The notes: generated from the letters alone by a model not told the origin. DNA of 64,000 nucleotides from Vescimonas cirricatena (GCF_020687045.1 NZ_JAJEPW010000003.1:48501-112500), one strand, 5' to 3'; positions 38,974-50,290 are shown, counted from the stretch's first letter. Translations and numbers: made by a program.

Positions 38974-40659
38974 TTACTTGTTGGCCAGAGCCTTGTCGGC
39001 AGCAGCCATTTCCTGGAAGATGCCCTGGTGCTTCTTGGCGGTGATTGCCTTGATCACCAGCAGGGTGCCGATCATCAGGACGATGGCGATGATCATGCAG
39101 ACCACGACGTTCTGCACCAGACCGGCGATGATGAAGCTGACGAAGGACACGGCAGCCACGGTGACGCCATAGGGGATCTGGGTGGCCACGTGGTTCAGGT
39201 GGAAGCAGTGGGCACCGGCGGAAGCCATGATGGTGGTGTCGGAGATGGGGGACAGGTGGTCGCCGCACACACCGCCGGCGCAGGAGGCAGCCAGGCCGAT
39301 GGACAGCAGGGTGGACTGATCATACCAGTCAAACACGGCGCAGACCAGGGGGACCATGATGCCGATGGTACCCCAGGAGGTACCGGTGGCGAAGCCGATG
39401 AAGCAGGCCACGATGAAGATCACGGCAGGCAGGAACTTGGCCAGGCTGCCGGTGCCTTCCATAATGCCGCCGACGAAGTCGCCTACCATCAGGCCATTGT
39501 CACGGCACAGGCCGCACAGGGTCCAGGCAAAGCACAGGATCAGAATGGGGGAGATCATCTGGATGAAGCCGTTGGGGATGGACTCCATGGACTTGGTGAA
39601 GCCGATGAGGCCCCGCAGCCAGTAATAGATGAAGGTGAACACCAGGGCCACGATGGAGCCCAGGCACAGGCCGGGACCGGCGGAAGCATCGGAGAAGGCC
39701 ATGACGAAGTTCTGATAGTTCTCACTTTCGGTGTCGAACATACCGCCGGTCCAGACCAGGCCGATGATGCACAGGGCGATCAGGACGATAACGGGCAGCA
39801 GCAGGTCCAGCACGGAGGAGTGCTTCTCGCCTTCCTCATAGTCGTCGGCGCCTTCGAAGGGACGCTCGGGGGTGGTGAACAGATCGTCCTTCACCTGGGC
39901 ATTGTACTCATGGGTCAGCATGGGGCCGTAGTCAATGTTCAGCACGGAGATGGTGATGACCATGATCAGGGTCAGGATGCAGTAGTAGTTCCAGGGAATC
40001 TGGCTCAGGAACATGCTGATGCGGGAGCCGGGGAAGCCATCGGGCACATAGGAGGCAACGGCGGCAGCCCAGGAGGACACGGGGGCCAGCATGCAAACGG
40101 GGGCGGCGGTGGCATCAATGACGTAGGCCAGCTTTGCCCGGGAGATCTTGTGGCTCTCGGTGACGGGACGCATAACGGCGCCCACGGTCAGGCAGTTGAA
40201 ATAGTCGTCGATGAAGATCAGCACGCCCAGCAGCATGGTCATCAGCTGCGCGCCGCAGCGGGTCTTCACGGCCTTGGAGGCCCAGCGGCCGAAGGCGGCG
40301 GAACCGCCGGCCTTGTTCATCAGATCCACCATGATGCCCAGCATCACCAGGAAGATCAGGATGGAGATGTCGATGGCGTTGATCATGCCCACGCCCTCAC
40401 CGGCGCCGACAAAATTCACGACCATCTGCCAGGGGTCAAAGTTCGCCAGCAGCAGGGCGCCAGCCAGGCAGCCCAGGAACAGGGAAGAATACACTTCCTT
40501 GCTGATCAGGGCCAGGGCAATGGCCACGACCGGGGGGAACAGAGCCCAACCGGTGGCGACGAAGCCGCTGCCATCGTTGGTAACCTTCGCGATGACCAGT
40601 GCGATCACAACGATCGCCAGCGCAATAAAATACGCTATCTTGGTACCTTTCTTTTCCAT
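38974..40659 (-). CDS. NhaC family Na+/H+ antiporter
   Basis: 561 residues with about 11-13 hydrophobic segments. Characteristic stretches are LFPPVVAIALALISKEVYSSLFLGCLAGALL, LLGVLIFIDDYFNCLTVGAVMRPVTE (a conserved charged pair in the membrane), FIGFATGTSWGTIGIMVPLVCAVF and AGGVCGDHLSPISDTTIMASAGA. The family exchanges Na+ for H+ or metabolites such as malate/lactate (MleN-like) or amino acid pairs; the exact substrate is open. The ribosome site CTGAGGAGGTAAATC is 12 bases from ATG 40659. It is a single gene with its own promoter and terminator. Confidence 0.9.
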   Translation of the reverse strand: MEKKGTKIAYFIALAIVVIALVIAKVTNDGSGFVATGWALFPPVVAIALALISKEVYSSLFLGCLAGALLLANFDPWQMVVNFVGAGEGVGMINAIDISILIFLVMLGIMVDLMNKAGGSAAFGRWASKAVKTRCGAQLMTMLLGVLIFIDDYFNCLTVGAVMRPVTESHKISRAKLAYVIDATAAPVCMLAPVSSWAAAVASYVPDGFPGSRISMFLSQIPWNYYCILTLIMVITISVLNIDYGPMLTHEYNAQVKDDLFTTPERPFEGADDYEEGEKHSSVLDLLLPVIVLIALCIIGLVWTGGMFDTESENYQNFVMAFSDASAGPGLCLGSIVALVFTFIYYWLRGLIGFTKSMESIPNGFIQMISPILILCFAWTLCGLCRDNGLMVGDFVGGIMEGTGSLAKFLPAVIFIVACFIGFATGTSWGTIGIMVPLVCAVFDWYDQSTLLSIGLAASCAGGVCGDHLSPISDTTIMASAGAHCFHLNHVATQIPYGVTVAAVSFVSFIIAGLVQNVVVCMIIAIVLMIGTLLVIKAITAKKHQGIFQEMAAADKALANK

Positions 40660-40693
40660 TAGAGTGATTTACCTCCTCAGATTTGGTGCCTTC

Positions 40694-40723
40694 ATCTTAC
40701 TCGCAAACAGCACGTTTTGTCAA
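40694..40723 (-). promoter_or_regulatory. promoter for the nhaC-type antiporter gene
   Basis: Minus strand TTGACA (40718-40723), 18-bp spacer, TAAGAT (40694-40699). Confidence 0.8.
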
Positions 40724-40825
40724 GTTCTTAGCGATACTTTCCATTATTTTAACAAATTGTGAACTCGCCTTTTTACCTTTTTCACAAAGGATTGGCGCGA
40801 ATTATGGAAAATCCTTGGAACGCAA

Positions 40826-40865
40826 AAAATTCCGATACCGGGGCAGCTGCCCCGGTATCGGAAAT
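40826..40865 (-). terminator. terminator after the NSS symporter gene
   Basis: A perfect 16-bp palindromic arm CCGATACCGGGGCAGC with its complement, six T's on the minus exit. Confidence 0.92.
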
Positions 40866-40892
40866 AGCGCTCATATCAGGAATATGTATTGC

Positions 40893-42338
40893 TTAGAAGA
40901 AGAACTCCTTGATCTGGCCGTACAGCACCAGCAGCATGGCCAGGGGGGTAATGTACTTGATGCAGATCCTGAACCAGCCGTAGGCTCCGAATTTCTGCCC
41001 CTCGCAGGTGGCCTCGGCGTGGACTACCTCGGGCCCGAGCTCCCAGCCGTACATAATGCTCATCAGCAGCGCGCCCAGAGGCATCAGAATGCCCTCGGCG
41101 ATGCAGTCAAAGAAGTCCAGCCAGTCGGCGCTCCAGGTGGGCACCTTGTCGGAGGGATCCACACGCATGCCCAGAATGTCGGCCGGGGAGATACCGGCGT
41201 TGCCCAGAGCGTCCAGGCAGACGATGACGCACAGGATGCCGGCGCCGATGGCGCCGATGAGGGAATAGAGCTTGCGCTTGTCGCCCTTGCCCTCGTCCCG
41301 GGCCTTATCCACAAAGTGGGCCACAACGGCCTCCAGCAGGGAGATGGAGGAGGAGACGGCGGCAAACACCACCAGCAGGTAGAACAGGATGCCGAAGATG
41401 GGGCCTGCAGCGCCCATGCGGTCGAACACGTTCTGCATGGTGACGAACAGCAGGGAGGGGCCGCCCAGCTTGCCGGTGGGGTCCAGGGCGAAACGGCCGG
41501 GGATCACGCACAGACCGGCCATCAGGGCCACCAGGGTATCCATCACCACGATGATGATGGCGTTTTTCTGCAGGTTCTCCTTCTTATCCAGGTAGGAGCC
41601 GTAGGTGATCATGGCCGCCATACCCAGAGACAGGGAGAAGAACATCTGGCCGCCTGCTGTGGATACTACAGAGAAGAAGTCAGGCGCTTCCTTGATGACG
41701 CCGTTGGCCAGAGCCCAGCCGGGGACGAACATATACTTCAGACCCTCTGACGCGCCCTCCAGGGTGCAGGAACGGATGATGCAGATCACCAGCATCACGA
41801 ACAGAGCGGGCATACCCACGGAGCAGACCTTTTCGATACCGCCGCCGACGCCGCCCATAACGATGATCATGGTCAGGGCCACGAAGATCAGACCGTAGAT
41901 CACGGCCTCGCCCTGGTTGGCCATCAGGGCGCCGAACACGCCGGCGCCGTCCAGGGTGCCGGTGCCGAAGCCGGCATGGAACAGGTTGCCCACGTTCAGG
42001 GTCACATACTTCAGGCAGTAGCCGCCCAGGGCGCAGTAGAAGCCCAGGATCAGGAACGCCGACAGAACGCCCAGCCAGCCCAGCCACTTGAACCTCTTGG
42101 ACAGGACCTTGTAAGCGCCGATGGCACCCCGGCCGGTCTTGCGGCCCAGGGCCAGCTCGCCCATCATAACGATGAAGCCGCAGCACGCCGCCAGGATCAG
42201 ATAGATGATGAGGAATGTGAAGCCGCCGTTGGCGCCCATCTTATTGGGGAAGCCCCAGATGTTGCCCAGGCCGACGGCTGAGCCGATGGCCGCCATGAGG
42301 AATCCAAAATTGGACCCGAAGCCTTTTCTTTCTTCCAT
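40893..42338 (-). CDS. neurotransmitter:sodium symporter (NSS) family transporter
   Basis: 481 residues, about 11-12 membrane segments. The NSS signature is at the N-terminus: NFGFLMAAIGSAVGLGNIWGFPNKMGANGGFTFLIIYLI (sodium and substrate site in TM1). TM6/TM8-like segments follow (FFSLSLGMAAMITYGSYL, SLLEAVVAHFVD). Bacterial members such as LeuT import amino acids with Na+. The neighbouring NhaC antiporter, transcribed separately in the same direction, could maintain the sodium gradient. The ribosome site is GGAGAGAAAGC before ATG 42338. Confidence 0.94.
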   Translation of the reverse strand: MEERKGFGSNFGFLMAAIGSAVGLGNIWGFPNKMGANGGFTFLIIYLILAACCGFIVMMGELALGRKTGRGAIGAYKVLSKRFKWLGWLGVLSAFLILGFYCALGGYCLKYVTLNVGNLFHAGFGTGTLDGAGVFGALMANQGEAVIYGLIFVALTMIIVMGGVGGGIEKVCSVGMPALFVMLVICIIRSCTLEGASEGLKYMFVPGWALANGVIKEAPDFFSVVSTAGGQMFFSLSLGMAAMITYGSYLDKKENLQKNAIIIVVMDTLVALMAGLCVIPGRFALDPTGKLGGPSLLFVTMQNVFDRMGAAGPIFGILFYLLVVFAAVSSSISLLEAVVAHFVDKARDEGKGDKRKLYSLIGAIGAGILCVIVCLDALGNAGISPADILGMRVDPSDKVPTWSADWLDFFDCIAEGILMPLGALLMSIMYGWELGPEVVHAEATCEGQKFGAYGWFRICIKYITPLAMLLVLYGQIKEFFF

Positions 42339-42395
42339 TGCTTTCTCTCCTTACTCATATGGATGTCCCGCTTTGTCCGGAAGGGGACTATGGTC

Positions 42396-42424
42396 ACTTT
42401 ACCATGACTGTTTTCTTGTGTAAA
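42396..42424 (-). promoter_or_regulatory. promoter for the NSS symporter gene
   Basis: Minus strand TTTACA (42419-42424), 17-bp spacer, TAAAGT (42396-42401). A second TTGACA lies about 30 bp further upstream (42450-42455) with a poorer -10. Confidence 0.72.
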
Positions 42425-42699
42425 GCAATATACAGGCTTCTTAACGCTATCTTGTCAACCGGCACAGCTTCCTTGATTGATTTCTTACGGATTTCCCCTC
42501 CTTTCTGGGCTGTGCCCTTTCGCCTCAGTCAAAATCACAGCCCCATTTTATGCAGAACTTTGTGAATTATGTCACAAAAATCAGGCTGATCCAGCGGCCT
42601 TTGTGGGTATTCATACGGCGGTTTCGGACGTTTTGTGCAAAATGCCTATACGATTCTGTGATAGAAATTTATTGATGTGAAACTTTTTCATCAAAAGAA
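42425..42699. other. intergenic region upstream of the NSS symporter
   Basis: About 275 AT-richer bases with no credible gene. It contains GGGCTGTG..CACAGCCC (about 42508-42543), a long-loop inverted repeat that could form in a minus-strand leader if transcription began further upstream. Confidence 0.4.
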
Positions 42700-42723
42700 A
42701 AAGCCCGGCAATTGCCGGGCTTT
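42700..42723. terminator. terminator downstream of the holB-tatD unit
   Basis: Perfect palindrome AAAGCCCGGCAA/TTGCCGGGCTTT with T5 on the minus exit, about 105 bp beyond the tatD stop. Confidence 0.82.
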
Positions 42724-42750
42724 CCGTTTTTCAAGAAAAGCCTCGCAGAG

Positions 42751-42827
42751 TTTGCCGCCCGCAGGCGGCAAATCAAGTGCGAGCCTTTTGCCCAAAAAGG
42801 GCTTTGCCCTTTTTGGGCAGTCTCAAT
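42751..42827. repeat. two-hairpin modular element near the tatD 3' end
   Basis: Hairpin 42751-42772 (TTTGCCGCC/GGCGGCAAA) and hairpin 42789-42819 (14-bp perfect TGCCCAAAAAGGGC stem, loop TTT), followed by GTCTCAA. The second hairpin and its flanks match the element at 33.66 kb. It lies immediately after the tatD stop. Confidence 0.8.
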
Positions 42828-42828
42828 A

Positions 42829-43590
42829 TCAGATTCCGAAGAAGCGTTTTCCATTGTCCCAGGTGGCCTGCTCCGCCGCTGCCGGGGTCATGTCCCGCAG
42901 CTGGGCGATCTTCTCCGCCACCAGGTGAACGTAGGTGGAGTCGTTGCGGCGGCCCCGGTAGGGCACCGGGGTCAGGTAGGGGGCGTCCGTTTCGATCATC
43001 AGCCGCTCCATGGGTACGGCCCGGATGACCTCCGGGGCCTTCCGGGCGTTTTTGAAGGTAGCTGCTCCGTTGAAGGACAGGTACCACCCCATATCCACCA
43101 GCTCCCGGGCCATTTCCACGGACCCGGCGAAGCAGTGGAACACCCCCCGCAGGCCGGGAAATTCCCGGACGATGGCCATGGTGTCGGCGTGGGCGTCCCG
43201 GTCGTGGATGATCACCGGCAGCGACAGCTCCCGGGCCAGGGCCAGCTGGCTGCGCAGCACCTGCTGCTGCAGGGGGCGGGGGGGATTTTCCAGCCAGTAG
43301 TAGTCCAGGCCGATCTCGCCGATGGCCACCACCTTGTCCTCCCGGGCCAGAGCGCGGATGGCGTCCAGGTCCTCCGGGCGAAAATCGCCGCAGTTTTCCG
43401 GATGGATGCCCACGGCGGCGTAGACATGGGGGAAGCGGCGGGCCAGCTCCACCGCCGTCCGGGAGGACGCCACGGTGCAGCCGGGATTCACCACCAGGCC
43501 GACGCCCTGCTCCGGCAGGGAGGCCAGCAGGGTCTCCCGGTCGCCGTCGAACTGGTCGTCGTCATAGTGGGCGTGGGTGTCAAACAGCAT
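42829..43590 (-). CDS. tatD: TatD family metal-dependent hydrolase
   Basis: 253 residues: the metal motif FDTHAHYDDDQFDGDR (HxH at residues 5-7), VGIHPEN, AIGEIGLDYYW, PVIIHDRDAH, VFHCFAGSVEMA and IETDAPYLTPVPYRGRRND. It is a TIM-barrel amidohydrolase relative with DNase activity in characterised members. ATG 43590 has a GAGAGG site; the longer frame is rejected. It is the last gene of the holB-ricT-HAD-monooxygenase-tatD unit, and holB-ricT-tatD clustering is common in Firmicutes. Confidence 0.95.
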   Translation of the reverse strand: MLFDTHAHYDDDQFDGDRETLLASLPEQGVGLVVNPGCTVASSRTAVELARRFPHVYAAVGIHPENCGDFRPEDLDAIRALAREDKVVAIGEIGLDYYWLENPPRPLQQQVLRSQLALARELSLPVIIHDRDAHADTMAIVREFPGLRGVFHCFAGSVEMARELVDMGWYLSFNGAATFKNARKAPEVIRAVPMERLMIETDAPYLTPVPYRGRRNDSTYVHLVAEKIAQLRDMTPAAAEQATWDNGKRFFGI

Positions 43591-43600
43591 AGGGGGCCTC

Positions 43601-43897
43601 TCAATCCAGGCGGACCCGGCCCAGTCGGGCGTCGGCCACATACTCGCTTTTCAGCCGGCGCAGCTGGTCCATGTGGGGGGCCCGCAGGTGGGCCTGCTGC
43701 TTCTCCTCCGTCTGCCACTGCTCCACCAGGAGGATCTCGTCGGCATTCTGGACAGACAGGAAATAGTCATACCGCAGGCAGCCGTCCTCCCGGCGGATGG
43801 CGTCGATGACGCCATGGGTGGTCAGCTGGCGCAGGAAGGTCTCCCGGCAGCCGGGCTTGGCCAGATAGCGCACATACAGAGTCAGGGTGTTTTCCAT
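43601..43897 (-). CDS. antibiotic biosynthesis monooxygenase (ABM) domain protein
   Basis: 98 residues forming one dimeric alpha-beta barrel: TLYVRYLAKPGCRETFLRQL, EDGCLRYDYFLSVQNADEILLVEQWQTEEKQQAHLRAPHM. This is the YgiN-like 'putative quinol monooxygenase' pattern (GCxxYxxxxxxxxxxxxxxxxW then HxxxPH). The function in clostridia is unknown; family members act on quinols or other aromatic compounds. It sits between tatD (11 bp) and the HAD gene (13 bp) in one operon. Confidence 0.85.
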   Translation of the reverse strand: MENTLTLYVRYLAKPGCRETFLRQLTTHGVIDAIRREDGCLRYDYFLSVQNADEILLVEQWQTEEKQQAHLRAPHMDQLRRLKSEYVADARLGRVRLD

Positions 43898-43910
43898 GGT
43901 GATTTCTCCT

Positions 43911-44759
43911 TTACGAATAGCACCGGTCCAGAATTTCGATCATGGCGGCCATGGCGTTTTCCCGGCAGTCCGGCAGGATGTGGATCCCCGGCACCCGGTG
44001 CACCGCCGGAATGGCGTTTTCCGGGGCGAAGGCCATGCCGGCGTATTCCAGCATGGGGATGTCGTTGGCGTGGTCCCCCACGCAGCAGACGTTCTCCTGC
44101 CGAACGCCCAGAAGCTCCGCCAGGCGGCGGACCATGCCGCCCTTGTTGGCTCCCCGGGCGGTGATCTCCAGCAGGTTCACGGCGGAGGCCACCACCTCGT
44201 ACTCCCGGCTCCAGTCCTGGGCCCGGATGGCCTCCTCCAGCTGCCGCAGCCGCTGGGGCTCCTCCTCGAACAGCAGCTTGGAGATAGGCGACGGGGCCTG
44301 GTCCAGGCTGGCGATCTGCTGGGAGGGGGTGTGGGTCAGGTGCAGATGGCGGGCGGTGATCTCGTTGGGATTCACCACATGGATGGAGTTGTCGTCGTGA
44401 TAAATCTCGAAGGTCAGGCCCGGTATCAGCTGGGACAGCTGCCGCACATGATCCCGGATGCACTCCGGCAGAAAGGCGGTGCGCAGATACCGCCCCGCCG
44501 GGAAGTCGTAGATGGCCGCGCCGTTGAACAGCACCGTGGGGCCGTTCATGGGCACGCCGTCCATAACGCTGGCGAAGGAGGGCAGGGCCCGGCCGGTGGC
44601 CACGGAAAATGTCCCGCCCTGGGCCATAAAATACTCGATGGCGACCCGGTTTTCCCGGGATATGGCCGGGACGGGCCCGCCGCTGCGCAGGGCCCCCTCG
44701 GTATACACCATGGTGTTGTCAAAATCGCTGGCGATGAGCACGCCGTCAAACTTTCCCAC
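43911..44759 (-). CDS. Cof-type HAD phosphatase
   Basis: 282 residues. HAD motif I is LIASDFDNTMVYTEG (DxD), motif II is SVATGRALPSF, and the C2-type cap lies in the middle (PTVLFNGAAIYDFPAGRYLRTAFLPE). Motif III Lys is in ARGANKGGMVRRLAELLGV, and motif IV is CCVGDHANDIPMLEYAGMAFAPENA. Cof proteins dephosphorylate sugar phosphates or cofactors; the substrate is unknown. The stop is 13 bp from the monooxygenase start and the start is three bases from the ricT stop. Confidence 0.92.
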   Translation of the reverse strand: MGKFDGVLIASDFDNTMVYTEGALRSGGPVPAISRENRVAIEYFMAQGGTFSVATGRALPSFASVMDGVPMNGPTVLFNGAAIYDFPAGRYLRTAFLPECIRDHVRQLSQLIPGLTFEIYHDDNSIHVVNPNEITARHLHLTHTPSQQIASLDQAPSPISKLLFEEEPQRLRQLEEAIRAQDWSREYEVVASAVNLLEITARGANKGGMVRRLAELLGVRQENVCCVGDHANDIPMLEYAGMAFAPENAIPAVHRVPGIHILPDCRENAMAAMIEILDRCYS

Positions 44760-44762
44760 GGC

Positions 44763-46055
44763 TCAGCCCTCCGATGCCGGGGAGTTGCCGCCGCTTCTGC
44801 GGCGTCCGCCCCGGTGCCGGGGACGGCGGCGGGACTGGGCTCCCTCCTGGGCCTCGCCTGCGGGCTTCTGGGGCGGCTTGGGGGCGGCGGGCTTGGGGGG
44901 ATTCTTGGCCGCCTGGGGACGGCTGCCGCCCTCCTGGGGCCGGTCGCCAGACTTGCGGCGGCGGCTGCGGGGCTTGTCCTCAGTCTTGGTGGCCTCCGGG
45001 CGCTTTTTCTCCGTCTGGCGGGGCTTTTCGGTCTTTTCCGGGGCCTTTTCCCCGATCTGCTGGGGACGGCTTCCGCCCTTTCTGCGGCGGTCGTTCCGGC
45101 GGCGGGGAGGACGCTCCTCCCGGGCGGGGGCGTCGGGGTCAAAGTCCGCGATGACCAAAGGCATGGGGACCTCCTCCTCGGGCCGCTCCTCCACATACCG
45201 CTCGGGCCGCTCCTGGGGCACCTGGATGCCGTCACGGCTTCCTTTGCCGTTGCGCAGGACGCACACCTCGCAGTTGTGATAGCACCGGGGGGAATCCGGC
45301 TTTTCGTCCAGCCGGACCTTCATGGTCTCCCGGAGCACGTTCACCTCGCACACGTTGCCGAGGCCGTCGGGGGTCTGGACAAAGGAGTCGTTTTTGGGCA
45401 TGCGCTTCAGGGCGTCCTCATAGGCGTCCTGCTCGTATTTCAGGCAGCACATCAGCCGCCCGCAGGTGCCGGAGATTTTGGTGGGGTTCAGGGACAGGCT
45501 CTGGGTCTTGGCCATTTTGATGGACACCGGCACAAAGTCGTCCAGGAACTGGGCGCAGCAGAAGGGCCGGCCGCAGATGCCCAGTCCCCCCAGCATCTTG
45601 GCCTCGTCCCGGACGCCGATCTGCCGCAGCTCGATGCGGGCCCGGAACACGGAGGCCAGATCCTTCACCAGCTCCCGAAAGTCCACCCGCCCGTCGGCGG
45701 TGAAGAAGAACAGAATCTTGTTCCCCTCGAAGCTGCACTCCACCCGCACCAGCTTCATCTCCAGCTTGTGCTGGAGGATCTTCTTCTGGCAGATGTCGAA
45801 GGCTTCCTTTTCCCGGGCGCGATTGTGGGCCGCTGTGCGGCGGTCGTTCTCCGTGGCCACCCGGACCATGGGCCGCAGGGGCTGGATGACGCAGCAGTCG
45901 TCCACCGGGTGGTTGCCCATGGTACACTGGGCGTATTCCAGGCCCTGGGCCGTCTCCACGATGACGTGGTCCCCGGTCTGCACCTGCACGTCGCCGGGGT
46001 CAAAGAAGTAGGTTTTGCATCCGCTGCGGAAGCGGACACTGATCACAGTTGTCAT
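44763..46055 (-). CDS. ricT: RicT/YaaT PSP1-domain protein with long basic tail
   Basis: 430 residues. The first 265 or so are the PSP1 domain (VISVRFRSGCKTYFFDPGDV, VETAQGLEYAQC, CSFEGNKILFFFTADGRVDFRELVKDLASVFRARIELRQIGVRDEAK, GGLGICGRPFCCAQFL, CGRLMCCLKYEQD). The conserved Cys residues can hold Fe-S clusters in RicT. In Bacillus, RicT with RicA and RicF controls RNase Y and sporulation/biofilm decisions. The C-terminal 140 residues are low-complexity, rich in Arg, Lys, Pro and Glu, unlike the short end of Bacillus RicT, and may bind RNA. The start at 46055 follows AAAGGAATCG. Confidence 0.9.
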   Translation of the reverse strand: MTTVISVRFRSGCKTYFFDPGDVQVQTGDHVIVETAQGLEYAQCTMGNHPVDDCCVIQPLRPMVRVATENDRRTAAHNRAREKEAFDICQKKILQHKLEMKLVRVECSFEGNKILFFFTADGRVDFRELVKDLASVFRARIELRQIGVRDEAKMLGGLGICGRPFCCAQFLDDFVPVSIKMAKTQSLSLNPTKISGTCGRLMCCLKYEQDAYEDALKRMPKNDSFVQTPDGLGNVCEVNVLRETMKVRLDEKPDSPRCYHNCEVCVLRNGKGSRDGIQVPQERPERYVEERPEEEVPMPLVIADFDPDAPAREERPPRRRNDRRRKGGSRPQQIGEKAPEKTEKPRQTEKKRPEATKTEDKPRSRRRKSGDRPQEGGSRPQAAKNPPKPAAPKPPQKPAGEAQEGAQSRRRPRHRGGRRRSGGNSPASEG

Positions 46056-46080
46056 ATATTTCGATTCCTTTCCGTGTATG

Positions 46081-46929
46081 TCAAAGCAGCTTTTCCCACC
46101 CGGCGCACAGGGCTCCCAGCACATGGCCCACGCCCACGTTATAGCGGCACTCCAGGCAATAGCGCTTCATCAGCTCCGTCAGGCCCCGGAGCTGCCGGAC
46201 GGTAAGGCCCCGGCGCAGCTCCTCCGCCCCGGGGATATCCGCCGGGTCCGGTTTTCCATAGGCGGCCAGCAGGGCCTCGGCGGCGGCGCGCCATCCGGCC
46301 TCCAGCAGCTGCTGCAGCTGCTCCCGCTTCAGGCGCTTGTTCTCCAGCCCCACCAGGTATTGGCTCACCGGCAGCAGCTGTCCGCTGGCAAAGGCCCGGC
46401 ACAGGTCCCGGGCGGTGTCGTCCCGGGCGTCCTCGTCCCCGCCCCGGAGCTTCCACTCCACGCAGCGGGAGCGGATGGTGGGCAGCAGGGTCGCCGCCGT
46501 TTCCGTGCAGAACAGGAAGGCCGCATAGGGCGGACCCTCCTCCACCAGCTTCAGCAGCACGTTCTGGTCCCGCTGGTTCAGGGCGTCGCAGTCCGGGAAG
46601 ATATACACCTTGGCGGCCCCGTCGTTGGGCCGGATATAGGCGTCCTGCCGCAGGCTTCGCAGCAGGTCCACCGGCAGCTCCCGGTGGTCGGGGTCCTGCA
46701 CCGTCTGCACGTCCGGGTGGATGTCCTCCATCACCTTGCGGCACTGGCGGCATTGCAGGCAGGGCCGCCCCCCCTCCGCCTGGCACTCCATGGCGGCGGC
46801 GGCGAAGCGGGCGGCGGCCATGCGGTCCCCGCTGCCGGAGAAAATGATGGCATGGGGCAGGGCTCCGCCTGCGGCGGCCCGGCGCAGGCGGCGGGCCAAT
46901 GTGCTGTTTTCCGGCAGAAGCTGCCCCAT
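46081..46929 (-). CDS. holB: DNA polymerase III subunit delta'
   Basis: 282 residues: ALPHAIIFSGSGDRMAAARFAAAAM (AAA+ fold, degenerate P-loop), a four-Cys zinc module (CQAEGGRPCLQCRQC), VYIFPDCDALNQRDQNVLLKLVEEGPPYAAFLFCTE, and TLLPTIRSRC, the SRC motif of clamp-loader subunits. It opens and loads the sliding clamp with the other clamp-loader subunits. It is somewhat short, as in many clostridial HolB proteins. ATG 46929 follows GGGAGGGCGGACC. It is the first gene of the five-gene minus-strand operon. Confidence 0.92.
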   Translation of the reverse strand: MGQLLPENSTLARRLRRAAAGGALPHAIIFSGSGDRMAAARFAAAAMECQAEGGRPCLQCRQCRKVMEDIHPDVQTVQDPDHRELPVDLLRSLRQDAYIRPNDGAAKVYIFPDCDALNQRDQNVLLKLVEEGPPYAAFLFCTETAATLLPTIRSRCVEWKLRGGDEDARDDTARDLCRAFASGQLLPVSQYLVGLENKRLKREQLQQLLEAGWRAAAEALLAAYGKPDPADIPGAEELRRGLTVRQLRGLTELMKRYCLECRYNVGVGHVLGALCAGWEKLL

Positions 46930-46982
46930 GGTCCGCCCTCCCTTCCATGGCTGCTGTGATGGTCATACGAACCGATTCTATA

Positions 46983-47012
46983 AGTATAGCACACCCCCGG
47001 GTTCCTCCGCAA
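46983..47012 (-). promoter_or_regulatory. promoter for the holB-tatD operon
   Basis: Minus strand TTGCGG (47007-47012), 18-bp spacer, extended -10 TGCTATACT (-10 at 46983-46988). Confidence 0.68.
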
Positions 47013-47116
47013 GGCACAGGCGCGGCTTTTCCGCAAAAAATAGTTTCCTGTCGGGAGAATATTCCCGGTAATTTTCGGCCATAATGGCAAAAAGATTCCT
47101 TTTTGTGAAAATCCTC

Positions 47117-47145
47117 TTGCTTTTGGCGGGGGATGTGCCTATAAT
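47117..47145 (+). promoter_or_regulatory. promoter for ppdK
   Basis: TTGCTT (47117-47122), 17-bp spacer, TATAAT (47140-47145), 41 bp before the start. Confidence 0.83.
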
Positions 47146-47185
47146 GAGATGTTCGTAACTATATTTTATATACGGAGGGAACTAA

Positions 47186-49819
<2,634 letters not shown>

Positions 49820-49855
49820 GCTGCGCCTGAGGGCATAGAGGACAACGCATAAATG

Positions 49856-49899
49856 AAACGGACACACCGTCTCCACGAGGCGGTGTGTCCGTTTTTTTT
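49856..49899 (+). terminator. ppdK terminator (inner copy)
   Basis: Stem AAACGGACACACCG/CGGTGTGTCCGTTT with an 11-base loop and eight T's. The same structure recurs at 52785-52826. Confidence 0.92.
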
Positions 49900-49976
49900 A
49901 CCTATTTTGGATCAGGGCACTCGTCAAAGCTCCTGTTTTCGCAAGAAAGCAGTGGGCATTCACAGAGTTCCGTGTA

Positions 49977-50117
49977 TCACATCATGAGCCGGTTTCCGAA
50001 ATATAATTTATGAATCGGCAGCTCGTGTTGGATCTTTTCGACGACGACATACTCACCGTTGACCAGGACGAGAATATCCCCCGCCCGGAGGTGCGCCGCA
50101 TCCGTCCAGCCCTTATA
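49977..50117 (-). pseudogene. fragment of a pretoxin HINT domain
   Basis: The minus strand from about 50117 encodes KGWTDAAHLRAGDILVLVNG, then EYVVVEKIQHEL, and stops at 49977. GWxxAxxLxxGDxxxLxNG and VxxVxHE are the final strands of PT-HINT/intein-like modules found ahead of Rhs and polymorphic toxin tips. No start is present and both sides are missing, so it is a remnant. The rest of 49900-50290 shows nothing else I can identify. Confidence 0.75.
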
Positions 50118-50290
50118 TATGAACCTCTTGATTGTTAGCGCATTGTTCTGTCCCCTGCACTACGGCTGCTTATTTTGTTCATGCCGCTGTTGGCTGTTTC
50201 GCTTTTTTCTTTTTTTGCGAATCCGATTTTTCCTATGCCTCCACTTTCTGCACATGTAAGGGATTAGCGGCACAGCAAGGAATAGAAGCG

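Noticed and set aside
38851..40662. A 603-residue plus-strand frame opposite the NhaC antiporter
   Set aside because: Very Gly/His/Gln/Asp-rich shadow sequence; the minus-strand membrane protein is clearly real.
42425..42699. Riboswitch upstream of the NSS symporter
   Set aside because: Only one long-loop inverted repeat is visible. It lies upstream of the best promoter, and I could not match it to any known riboswitch core.
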